The position numbers were made by a program, and so were the translations under genes. Shown piece by piece: positions 1 to 9,999 of a stretch of 17,888 nucleotides of DNA. The DNA comes from Lobulomyces angularis (lineage: Eukaryota > Chytridiomycota > Chytridiomycetes > Lobulomycetales > Lobulomycetaceae), in assembly GCA_027604685.1 (NCBI GenBank), contig JADHYX010000295.1, forward strand, positions 1 to 17,888. The letters are read 5' to 3'. The stretch's first letter is position 1. Each line of letters starts with the position of its first letter. The notes under the pieces are model-generated. The model did not search any database. It had not been told where the DNA came from and saw nothing but the letters and a program-made list of their open reading frames with translations.

Positions 1-64
1 TTTTTTTTTTATAAAACAAAATACACTCAAGAAAATAGTAATCTCCCTTTTTTTTTTTTTAAAT

Positions 65-3000
65 TTAATAGCCACCATATCCACCTTGAAATTGTTGTTG
101 ACCCATCATTTGTTGACTACCCATCATTTGCTGACTTCCCATCATTTGTTGGTTATTCATCATTTGTGGTCCACCTGTTAACATTAATTGATTTCCCATA
201 ACTCCTGGAGTTAATTGTCCAACTTCTACAAAAAACAAGCCAAAAAAAAAAGAAAATTAAATTTTCAAAAAAGTAAAAAAATAAAAATCACCTTGTTTTT
301 CTTTTTCTATCTCTTTTTCAGTTCTATCAGAGTTTAATTTTTCTAGTTTATCAATTTTGCCAACGTATTCTGAAAAAACTTGAACCATATAAGGCATTGC
401 AAAATCTGTCAACCCATTTCTCCATGCCAATTCTAGGACAAAATCTGGTTTTAACAAATCGTAGCAAGTATAAAGACATGCAGTAAAACATTCCTTTTTG
501 TTCAAATCTATGAAGGATTGCAAAAGTTCTTGAGCAATTTCAGGATCTTTAGATTCTGCGGCTGTCTCCATTGCATCTTTGTAAAGATTATCAGCTTTGG
601 ACAGAGCTATTGATTGCTTCCATCGTTTGTTTCTCTAAAAATAAAAATAAAAATTATGGTATAGGATTTAAATTAATATACTTTGTATAAAGTTGCAGCG
701 ATTCTTCTAAATTCTAATAATTCATGTTTTTCTAATTTTGTAGCTAGTGCCACGTTATCAAAATTTTCAAAATTATCAATTGAATCTCTTAACGATTTAT
801 AATCTTCTTCTTCTACTAAAAGTTCGTTATAACATGTATTAACTGCTTTATTATTAGACTTGCAAATATAAAAAAAATTTCTTTAATTTTTATTTAATTA
901 TTCTCTTCAGTATTACCTGTTGAACTGAAATTAAATATGGTTTTATTAACGGTAAATTATTTGTCTTTTGAAACATTGATACAACTCTAGTGTGGTCAAT
1001 CTTTGGAGTCAAAACAACTAACAAATCATTAATTAACAATGGATGTTCCTCCAAATAAAATCTAAGAGCCTGAAGTATCACAAAAAATAAAAAAAAAAAA
1101 AATTAACATAATAAATTATAAAAAAAAAAATTTAGAATAACCTTGTAGTAAATTTCCAGATTAGAAACTTTCAATACGATATCTTTAAATGGGGCATGAT
1201 CCCAAGCATCAGCTGAATGTTCCATAATCGTTAGTAAAGCATTATCATGTTCATCATAATGAGTGTAAAGGAAAACCAGCTCTTGCCAGAGGTGAGCCAC
1301 TTCGCAACTACGAATTACTTTCGGCATATTAATTCTAGTATGAAATAGTCTTAAATGTTCCATTAATCTTTCCGGTTTATATTTTGAATATAAAATCGCC
1401 AACTCAGTAAACATTCCCATGTGAGCTCTTTCTAATCCCAAACCTGCCTCTATCAAAGTCATCAACTCGGTAAATAAACCATTAGATTCATATAATTTTG
1501 TAAGACTCTAATTTTTCATTTTAATTTAATTTTTGTTAGAAACAAATAAAAACAAAAAAAAAGGTTTTACTTCAAGTTCTTCAGCGTGAATAATCAAATT
1601 TAATGCACAAATCTGCGCAAGTCTATATTCACCGTTTTTCACAGCAGCTGCATTAACTTCCTTCCAAACTCTTCAAATGTGCAAATTAAAAAGACAAAAA
1701 ATAAAATAAAAAAACATTAAAAAAAAATTGTGAAATTATGTAAAGTTCCTACTTAGTGGAGTTCGCTTTTCTTGCACAATCTACTGCAGATGAATAATCC
1801 ATAAGTTTAACCAACGTTGAGGCTAATCTAGCCCAATTTGAAACGTTGGTAAATAAAATCTTAGCTGCTTCATATTTTTCCTCATCAAAGCAACGGTCTC
1901 CAATTACTTGAATCTAATTTTATTCATATAATTGAATTGTTATTTTAATTTCTTTTTTTTTTTTTTTTACTTGAGCTATGTTAGGTGAAGCAATAAAATC
2001 TTCCAACTCCTGTAGTTTATTGGTTTTAGCATAACATAATATTAATTCGCTGTCAATTGCAGGTTCTCTGATTTTATTTTTTGCCATTTTTAGGAACTTA
2101 ATTAAATCTTCATTTTTGTTGGCTTTAGAGGCAACTTGAATAACTTCCAAATAATTTGTTGCATCATCCGCCTTTAAATAAGAGGCTGCAATAAAAAATA
2201 AGAAAAATTAAGTAAAATGTTAAAAAAAAAACAAACCAATCGCTTCTTTCACTAACAAATTGTCCAGTTGGGACTTTGCTAATTTACTCCATACTTCAGG
2301 AAGTTCCACTTTTTCGGCATATTCAACAGCACGATCCAAACTTTGAATATTACTTAACAGCACTTGAATTCCGTCAGCATGTTGATCATAACGTTTATAA
2401 ATGAAAAACGCTTCTTCATAAAGTTCTGAACCAATTGCAATATTGGCAATATCTGGTGCATCGTAATTGTCTAACCTAGTAATGTAATCCATCACTCTTG
2501 TTTTATCAGCCTTCAAATATTAAATAAAAATTGTTCAACAGATTTTTTTATTTACTTTTATAGCAGTCAATATTAACAAGTTTTGCAAATTTCTGTTATC
2601 AGCGAATGCTGACCCTTCAACAACAATCTTTTCCAACAATTCAATTAATTCGTTTGGAATATCGGCTGCCATAAATGCCTTTACTGCTACTGAAACGTCT
2701 TCTGGATCTTGGGTTTCAGGTAATGCTGTAGCGACAATCTGCAAAATTGTTAACTATACATGTAATATATATTTACTTGATCGATAAGGGATCTGCGATG
2801 AGAATTTTCAGAATTTAATACAGTTGCCCATAAAAGTTCATCTCTTCTTTTGACCAGATATCTTGCTTGGTGTTTAAACATGGAGTTTTCATTGGTGATG
2901 CGGATCAAATCAAAGTCGCAGTGTCCATGTTCATAAGCTATATATGCCAAGTAAGGATCTCTTTTTTCACAATATTTTCCTAAAACTTGTGGATCATAAA

Positions 3001-6000
3001 GCTATATTTCAAAAATTTAAAATAATCAATAAAATAAAAAATAATGAAAGGAAACCATGTTGTCTTTCAAAAAGTGTTCGGCATTATTGTTAGTATCAAC
3101 ATAAATTTTTCCTAAAGCATTATAAACAAAAACATCTTGAGATCCTTCTCTTGTTTTAGCTTCCAGCCATGGAAGTAGTAGTTTCAGCCTATTTCTTTTT
3201 TCCGTTTCTTCAACTAATCTATCTACTGGGATTGGACCCCTTACTGACATCAGCAGATTTTTTATGACGCTCTCTTCACAATCCACATCCAAAAGCCCGC
3301 CAATAACATCGGCGGTCCTGCTTGAATTAACTTTTTGAACATAAATTTCAATGTATTTGTATTGATTATTCTGGTATAAAAATAGAACTAGGTCGTGAAC
3401 AAAATCAAATCTGTCACAAACTATAATTAATGGCAACTGATCGCTGAGCTTCGCCTCCTTCAAAAAATTCTTCACTTTTTCCGGCTCGTAACTATTACTT
3501 TCTCTGCAAATTCTTTCTACTTCTTTTAGCTGTCCAGTTCTACAAGCAGCTTGAATATATTTGAAATGAACCTCGGGATCTTGACTAAAATTGACCACTG
3601 CCCCAAGGTAGTAGTACAAACCTTTAATTTTAAAAAAGTTATTACATCAACAAACGTAAAAAAAAAATTAAATCACCTTCAAAACTCTTAAAACTTTCAA
3701 ACATAGAAATCAAATTAGTTGGGCCTAATTGTTCTGAATATTTTGTAGCAATTTGAACTACAACTTGCAAGTTTTGTCTCATATTATTTGTAAGCATTTC
3801 TTTACAGCATTCCAAAGATTGTTCAACTGATAATTTACCAAAGAATCCAACAACCCACTAAATATTAAAAAAAAATTTTAAATTAGAATAAAAATAAATT
3901 ACCTCAGGATTCAACAGATTTGTATGAACTATGGTACGCTTAATGTCGTAGATATCGGTATAATGTTCCAAAGCCCTTTGAAACAAACCTGCTTTTTCAC
4001 AAAGGTTAGCAATATAGGTTCTGTCATAATAAGTAAACATCTCATTTCCTAAAATGGCATCTGCCACTTGGGGAGCTTGAAGCAAATTCATTTCTAAAAG
4101 TTTAGTTTGAAGGGCTCCATGTTCAGGTTTATTTTCTTTTAAAGCATCTAGCAAGAAACTAGTTGCTTGTTGAACCATTCCTAAATTACTAAAAACATCG
4201 ACTATTTGTTCTAAATTTACTAAACTTCCTCCTTCATTTTGAATAAGTAAGGTCGCAAATTCAGATCCCTTTTCTGGATCAATCCTCATAATATTTTTTA
4301 ACAGTGAAACATAGTCTGGTTGAAATCCAACTTTGTTGGCGTATAATATTATCTTGTTATATTGACCAGTTTCCGCAAAACAATTTATCACCTGTTAATT
4401 AAAAAAATAAAAAAATAATTATCGTTAAAAAAAATAAATATTTTATACCTTCATTGGAACATTTGCTCTTAAATACACTGAAAGTGCCAAAGTTAAATCA
4501 TGCACTTTTACCATATCACCTAATTCTTCACTACACTCTAGCTTATCAACTTTTAACCATTTTTCTAAGAGTTGCTTTTTTCCTTGGGCTAAAACTGGTC
4601 CTGCAAGTTGCAAACTTTCAAATTTATTTAATTCTCCTTTTTCAAGTAACACTCCAAAGTACTGAAGTAAAGGAGAAACCTGACCAGGAGGTACAGGTAG
4701 AGTTTTAAATCTCTCAATAGTTTGAGGAGTACGCAGTATTCCCTGATAACAATAAATATTTTAAAAAGATAAAAAAATCGAATTTGTCTTTTTTAATACT
4801 CTTGGTGATCTGGCTGCAATTTTTGCTGCTTCCCCATAATTTCCGGTATTCATCAATTGATTAAATTTTTCTACAACCAGTCCGTCTGCCCCTGGCAGTC
4901 CATTTCTGGTTGCTAAACGAAAAGCTAAATCTACGCTACCAATTGTTGACATAATGTAAGGTATTAACTTTTCTTCATCGATACTAACGGATAGTACCTT
5001 TTGTTAATTAAAGATTAAAAAGTAAATATAGTGATAATTAAATTTTTGTTTTACTTGTCCCTTTCGATTAATTCCAATAATACCACTAGTTGCTTCCAAT
5101 TCAGCCGTGACAAAGATTGTGTCTCCACTTATTCTATTCATGTATAAACATGTACCAGTTTCAAGATCGTATAAGTGAATGAAACCAAATTTTGTAACCA
5201 AAAAAATAATGTCATGCTTTTTGCTGACTTGCATTGCTACCGGAAAGTCATTTGCTGCTTCCGGTGGAAAATATACATCGACATTTTTTTTTTGAAACTG
5301 TGGATTTCCTTCTTTGTAATCAATTTCAACAATATGCAGCTATTTTTAATAAACAACAATTATTGTACTTAAAAAAAGAAGCATTTTATTTACCTTTGCA
5401 CCAACAGCAGTTCTAACGGAGAAAGTAAATAGCTTAGTAGGAAATTGTCCACCTTCCAACATTATTTCAGAAAAGGCACCAGCTAAAAAATGTTATGACA
5501 AATTTGTTAAGAAAAAAGAAATACCATGACCCTCCAAAGGCTGGCTAACACCTCTCTCTTTGGAATACAGTTGCATGCTTCCCACGACTCTCCCTTGTTG
5601 AGCACTAATACCAACCAACAATAACCATTTTTCTTCATCATTTACACGATAGTTGATAATTTGGGTACCCGCCATATTTTGATTTCTATCAAAAATTTTA
5701 ACAGGTGTTGATTCCCCATCCATTGACCAGTGATAAACTGCTGTTTCAGTTACTAAACCCTAAAAAGAAAATTATCAATTAATCATTATAAAACAAATAA
5801 GAGAATGCATTACTATTTGATTTAACGTAATCCATTTCCAAAAAACTACGTCCTCATGCATCGCATGTGCTTTGATCTTTGACTTTAATTCTAAATTGAA
5901 GATTTGTAAATTTCTTCCAGCTATGATTCAGAAAAAAGTTTTTTAAAAAAATTTTAACATAATAAAATAAAAAAATTTTTTTTTAAAATTCCAATTTTTT

Positions 6001-6429
6001 ATTCACATAAATAGGAAGTTTTTTTTAAGCCTTTCACTTCTACTTACACTTCAAAGCAATAATTTTAGCCTTTGGGTTCATTATAGCTGAATCAGCAGTT
6101 ATTGGTCGTCTAATTACACTGGAGGGATCATTCATGTCAATTATTACGACTAAAAGTAAATTGTTTTAAAACATAACCAATGCAGATTTATAGAAAAAAA
6201 TTTTCTTTTACCTTGGTTAACTTCACCAACCACTTCCCTTACACATATGAATTTATCAGATTCAAAAGTCAAAGTGTTAAAACCTTAAATAATGATCAAA
6301 AAAGATAATGAACATATATTATAAAGGCAGATATTCCTTTTATTGCTTACCTATACTGGCAGGATTTATCCCTAACCTTTCAACTAGTTGTGTATGTTCT
6401 TGAAATTTTATTGGAAGCAGATCTCCCAT
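65..6429 (-). CDS. CHC1: clathrin heavy chain, complete, 23 exons
   Basis: Clathrin heavy chain forms the three-legged triskelion that coats vesicles budding from the plasma membrane, Golgi and endosomes. The conceptual protein matches the family from end to end. It starts [15 protein letters not shown] at 6429, continues through the N-terminal beta-propeller ([25 protein letters not shown]), the leg repeats ([53 protein letters not shown]) and the proximal leg ([20 protein letters not shown]), and ends in a Gln/Met/Gly tail. I place 22 introns with GT donors and AG acceptors, for example 226-291, 3002-3055, 5340-5393 and 6284-6350. The exon lengths sum to 5055 bases, exactly 1685 codons including stop, so no frame is broken; the human protein has 1675 residues. 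The Hsc70-binding motif QLMLT is kept at about residues 1644-1648, in the last exon (65-225). It is the only copy here and should be essential. I am very sure of the identity; a few weak donors (GTTATT, GTTTCC, GTTTGT) could be off by a few bases. Confidence 0.97.
101..151 (-). repeat. QQMMG(S) tandem repeat in the clathrin tail
   Basis: The last exon of the clathrin gene encodes three near-perfect copies of QQMMGS (the third lacks the Ser), followed by [11 protein letters not shown] and the stop. The DNA copies are 18 bases long and differ only at a few synonymous sites, so they look like a recent tandem duplication. This lies distal to the QLMLT motif, in the flexible end of the triskelion where length varies between species. 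I infer little structural constraint. Confidence 0.85.
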
Positions 6430-6583
6430 TTTTTTTTTACTAATTATTTATTTTTTTTTTGTATACAAAAAAAAATGAAATTTTTTTACAAGCAAAAAGG
6501 TAAGAAATAGAGAAATCCATAGTTTACAAGATCATTTTGAATTATTTAAGGAAAAAGATAATTTTAAGTGTTTATACAGAATT

Positions 6584-7319
6584 TTATTTTTCAATAAAAA
6601 TATTAATTGGGCAACTAACAACAGTTTTAGCACCATGAGAACAAATTATTTTGCCAAAATGACGATCAACAGCGTTGTCTTTTTTGGATCCTTTGTATTC
6701 TACGGATGGACTATAACACTCTCCATCTTTTTTAACACAGTACCATATACTAAATGTATTTTAGTTTCTTTGTTTTTAATGATTGTTTTACCTTCCAAGC
6801 AATTCTGCACCGCTTTGATCAAAAAAAGGAGATTCATGAAGGACCTCTTCGTATTCTGTACTGTTCCAGTTGGATTCGCCATTAGATGTGGTTAAATTCA
6901 TCACTTCATGGTAAGTTTCCGTAACGTTCAAAAATCTTTCATATTCCTTGTACAAATCTTCATCTCCGTTACTGCTATTGAATTTTTCATAATACTCTAC
7001 TTGTTCCCATTCAAAATTTTCGTGCTTGTAATATTCTTCTTTGGCAAAATTTGACCATTCTGTATTTTTGCTTTCTTCAAGTTGACGCTTAACTTTATTA
7101 GATACTGATTCTTTTAAACTCCCTGCGCAATATTCTACTTTTTCACAGTCATTAAATTTGTTTAAAAGATCTCTTTTTCTTTTAAAAAAAAAGTCAGTTA
7201 ACAAAAATAATATTTATTTAAATATAAAACCTGATTTCAACAAACGGCGCTTCAGTTGGCAAGGCAATGGCTAATTTAGCAGCTACTAAGATTAAAGAAA
7301 AAAATTTTAGATTGTACAT
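6584..7319 (-). CDS. small secreted Cys-containing protein, orphan
   Basis: I do not recognise this family. Three exons (7231-7319, 6792-7178, 6584-6749) sum to 642 bases, giving 213 residues. The introns are in phase with a GTTTTA and a GTAAAA donor. The start is chosen because it gives a clean signal peptide, MYNLKFFSLILVAAKLAIAL, followed by PTEAP. The mature part begins with a dibasic-rich stretch (about residues 30-34). It then has an acidic, Tyr-rich centre (EEYYKHENFEWEQVEYYEKF) and a C-terminal block with WYCVKKDGECYS, IICSHG and VVSCPIN. Six cysteines outside the signal peptide could make three disulfides, and at least four N-glycosylation sequons (NSS, NVT, NLT, NST) are visible. 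There is no membrane segment, so an extracellular product is inferred. It lies 154 bases upstream of the clathrin start on the same strand and diverges from the protease gene. A small secreted effector-like or cell-surface protein is possible, but no function can be assigned. Confidence 0.75.
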
Positions 7320-7364
7320 TTTTATATATTCGATGTTTTCTATTTTTGAGCGTGTTTTCCTTGA

Positions 7365-7373
7365 TTTATATAG
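7365..7373 (-). promoter_or_regulatory. TATA box candidate for the secreted orphan gene
   Basis: Read on the minus strand this is CTATATAAA, about 46 bases upstream of the ATG at 7319, which is a plausible TATA position for a gene with a very short 5' leader. It is centred between the arms AGCGTGTT (7349-7356) and AACACGCT (7383-7390). Confidence 0.45.
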
Positions 7374-7814
7374 AAACAACCTAACACGCTATATTTTTTC
7401 GCGTTTTAACTGAAAAAAAATCAAAAAATTAATCTCTAATTATATTAGAGTTATACAAAAAACAAAAAATAATAAATTCAAAATTATCATTTTTAAATAA
7501 GAGTAGTCATAATGTTGCTATATCTAATAAAAAAAAGTTAAATTGTAATGAATTTTTCTTCTCCATTTATAAAAAAAATCTAATTAATGGTAGTGAAAGG
7601 CATGTTTCCATTTTAACCTCCTTAAGTTAACTATTTTCATAGGAGAAAGAAAATAGCTTCAACACCAATTTAATTGAAAAGCGATCATATAAAATACTAT
7701 AACGGCATTTATTTTAATTAAAACTTCTCTGAGAATTCTCTTAAAACGGCCAGTATTGATATTTCTTTCGTGCAGCGCAATTGAAAACTTGTAACTTTTT
7801 TCAAACACTATTAA

Positions 7815-7824
7815 TTTATATAAG
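7815..7824 (+). promoter_or_regulatory. TATA box candidate for the aspartic protease gene
   Basis: TTTATATAAG lies about 117 bases upstream of the protease ATG at 7941. The motif is good, but in DNA this rich in A and T a chance match is likely, so this is a suggestion only. Confidence 0.3.
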
Positions 7825-7940
7825 ACGAAACTTCAAAAACCGATGCTGAAATAGTCATTAATTTACATTTTATTGTGGCGTAAAAAAAAAACAGTTTTTT
7901 TTTTTAACTTAAAAATTTTTTAGCTGTAAAAAAAACTTGA

Positions 7941-9642
7941 ATGAAGCTGAATTTGCTATGTGTTGTTGTATCAATCTTCAACACTTGCTCTTCCATTCAA
8001 ATCAACTTATCCTACCGAAAGTTTCAGCATCACCAACTAAACCCCAATGTTTACAGCAAGTTAAATGAAGTTTCTCAGTTTACTACCAAAAAAGGTGAAC
8101 TTTCATTTAAAATTCTTTATTATTTTTCTTCACTATTTTTATTTAATTAATTTTATTGATTTTTTTGAATTAAGGAGGATTAACAGCACCAATAAAGTTG
8201 GGAAACAGTGTAATGACGGTGCTCATAGACACAGGTTCAAGTGATTTATGGGTCCCATCTTCAACATGCCGAACTAATATCGATGAACTTAACAACTGTG
8301 GTCCCGGTTATGATAATTCTACTGCAAAGGTTTATTTGCCTTTTTTTTTATTATTGACTTATATTCTGATTTTAGTCTCCAGACCCAAACTTAATAGTTG
8401 ATCCAATAAAGTTTAGCAATTTTGATGGTGTTGGATTTTTAAGGTATGGTGACCTTTCGCAAGCTGACGGAATCTTGCAAAATGTAAAGTTTATCTTCAG
8501 TTGAAATGATAATATTCTGATAACTTTTTTAGGATTTATTATCTTTTGGAGGAAAAGCTACTACTAATGTTAATTTTGAGTTAGTTACTAGGGAATACGG
8601 CGTTGATTTTTTAGGAAATGCAAATTCTGATGAAAACACGATTACCACTGCTGGTGGATTTAATGGAATAGGTTGCTATTTATATTTTTTTACTGTGTAA
8701 AATAAAAATTAAAAATTTCAGGTATTTGGGGCTTAGGATTTCCTTCCAATAATGCAGTTGGATTTGAACCTGTATTTCAAACTTTATTTAACAAAAGTAA
8801 TACCAAATGCAAACTTGTTGATATTTACTTTTTTTTATTCTCCACTTACCACAGGTTTTTTGCCTGAAAATTTGTATGGACTATATCTAGGGGATCCATT
8901 TTTAGATCTTATTGATGGAGTACTATCTTTGGGGGAAATTGATAAAACTAAATTTAACGAAGAGTTAAAATATATTCCAGTTGATCCATTACCAGCTGCT
9001 TTGTCAGAACTTGCAAATGACGAATGGAGAATCAAATTACAGTCCGTTTCTCTTGGGACAACCAACTTGACCGGATTTTTAAATCGTAAAAATTTTGATG
9101 ACAGAGTGTTGATAGATAGTGGAAATTCTGGAATATCCGTTCCTACTTCACTTTATACTGAAATATCTAAAATTTTGAAGATAGATAAGGATGGTATGGT
9201 GGAAAGTTGTAAAGATATTTCAACATATCCTAGTTTATTCTTTGTCTTCAATAATCAACAATTCGAACTGAATCCTACATTTTTTATAAAAAAAATTAGT
9301 TCAAGTTTGGCTGGAGTTTTTTGTCAAGTATTAATTCATGATGGTGGAACTCGACCTCAGAGAATGATTTTAGGAGCCCCACTTTTGAAGAGCTATTATG
9401 GGGTTTTTGACTTTGGTAAATATTTGCATCTTTTATATAATATTTATCTTTTAAAAGGTGGAAATAGGATAGGTTTATCTCCGAATATACGGCTAACCAG
9501 TGATAACAATATTGGAGGATTTTTATTTGGCCTCCCATATCTTCAAGGAATAACTATAATTGTTAGTGGAGCAATAGTATTTATTATCATCATTACTTGT
9601 TGCATTTGTTGCTTTAGAAAAAAAAACCGTGCTACAACTTAA
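7941..9642 (+). CDS. pepsin-type aspartic protease with C-terminal membrane anchor
   Basis: This encodes a family A1 (pepsin-like) endopeptidase. Seven exons (7941-8094, 8175-8329, 8376-8483, 8533-8671, 8722-8796, 8855-9415, 9458-9642) sum to 1377 bases, giving 458 residues with every phase matching. A signal peptide (MKLNLLCVVVSIFNTCSSIQ) is followed by a short propeptide-like stretch. The first catalytic motif is VLIDTGSSDLWVPSS (Asp70). A flap-like LRYGDL follows, then GIWGLGFPS. The second catalytic motif is VLIDSGNSGISVP (Asp298), where the usual DSGTT/DTGTT is varied to DSGNS, and then ILGAPLLKSYYGVFDFG. Near the C-terminus a hydrophobic segment (about residues 428-450) ends in CCICCFRKKNR, giving a type I topology with a very short basic cytosolic tail. 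Fungal yapsins are similar in layout but use GPI anchors. I infer cell-surface or endomembrane processing or degradation. The exact start of exon 2 is ambiguous by three bases (8175 or 8178). Confidence 0.9.
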
Positions 9643-9999
9643 ATTATTACTTTTGAATTAAAAAACTTTCTGATACCACTTTTTACAACGGAAAGTCAAT
9701 TTTAGATTTGTTTAGAATTTTTATTCTTTTTAATGTAGATTTTTTTTTTTATTTTCATTTAACCATAGAGCAATTGGATAAATTAGAAGTATTTATTATT
9801 CATAATTAAAAAAATTATAATTAAAACATTTTTTAAATACAAAAAAGTTTATAATGAGTTGAACTATTGAAAATTAGTATTTGAAAAGTTTAATTTTTTG
9901 CACCCTTAAAATTTTGAAAAAGAAAAAAAAAAAGTTAAAACCATTTAAAATTTTCGTGACAAAAAAAAAAAAAAATAAAAAAATTAATTAAGAAAGATC
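9643..9999. other. AT-rich spacer between protease and repeat-protein genes
   Basis: This 357-base stretch is almost entirely A/T with several A or T runs. It must contain the 3' end of the protease transcript and the promoter of the following gene, but I see no ORF, RNA gene or clear motif. Confidence 0.6.

Larger units (their letters stand above)
7320..7940. promoter_or_regulatory. divergent promoter region, orphan / protease
   Basis: This 621-base AT-rich spacer separates two genes that both read outward from it, so it must hold both promoters. I see no convincing ORF or RNA gene. Visible elements are a TATA-like box for each gene (7365-7373 minus; 7815-7824 plus), an 8-bp inverted repeat around the minus-strand TATA box, a 17-base hairpin-type palindrome CTCTAAT-TAT-ATTAGAG at 7434-7450, and GAGAATTCTC at 7731-7740. 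Their function is unknown; short palindromes are expected by chance in AT-rich DNA. Confidence 0.6.

Noticed and set aside
4454..4708. Plus-strand open frame inside the clathrin gene
   Set aside because: It is a shadow of a strongly conserved clathrin exon on the opposite strand.
6635..6895. Plus-strand open frame with hydrophobic start
   Set aside because: It is antisense to exons 2 and 3 of the secreted orphan gene, whose splice model and signal peptide are much better supported.
7434..7450. CTCTAAT-TAT-ATTAGAG hairpin as a terminator
   Set aside because: It lies between divergent genes, so no transcript needs to end there. In AT-rich DNA such palindromes arise by chance.
9643..9999. Possible extra gene in the spacer
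   Set aside because: Only very short frames of A/T-rich codons are present, with no conserved motif.
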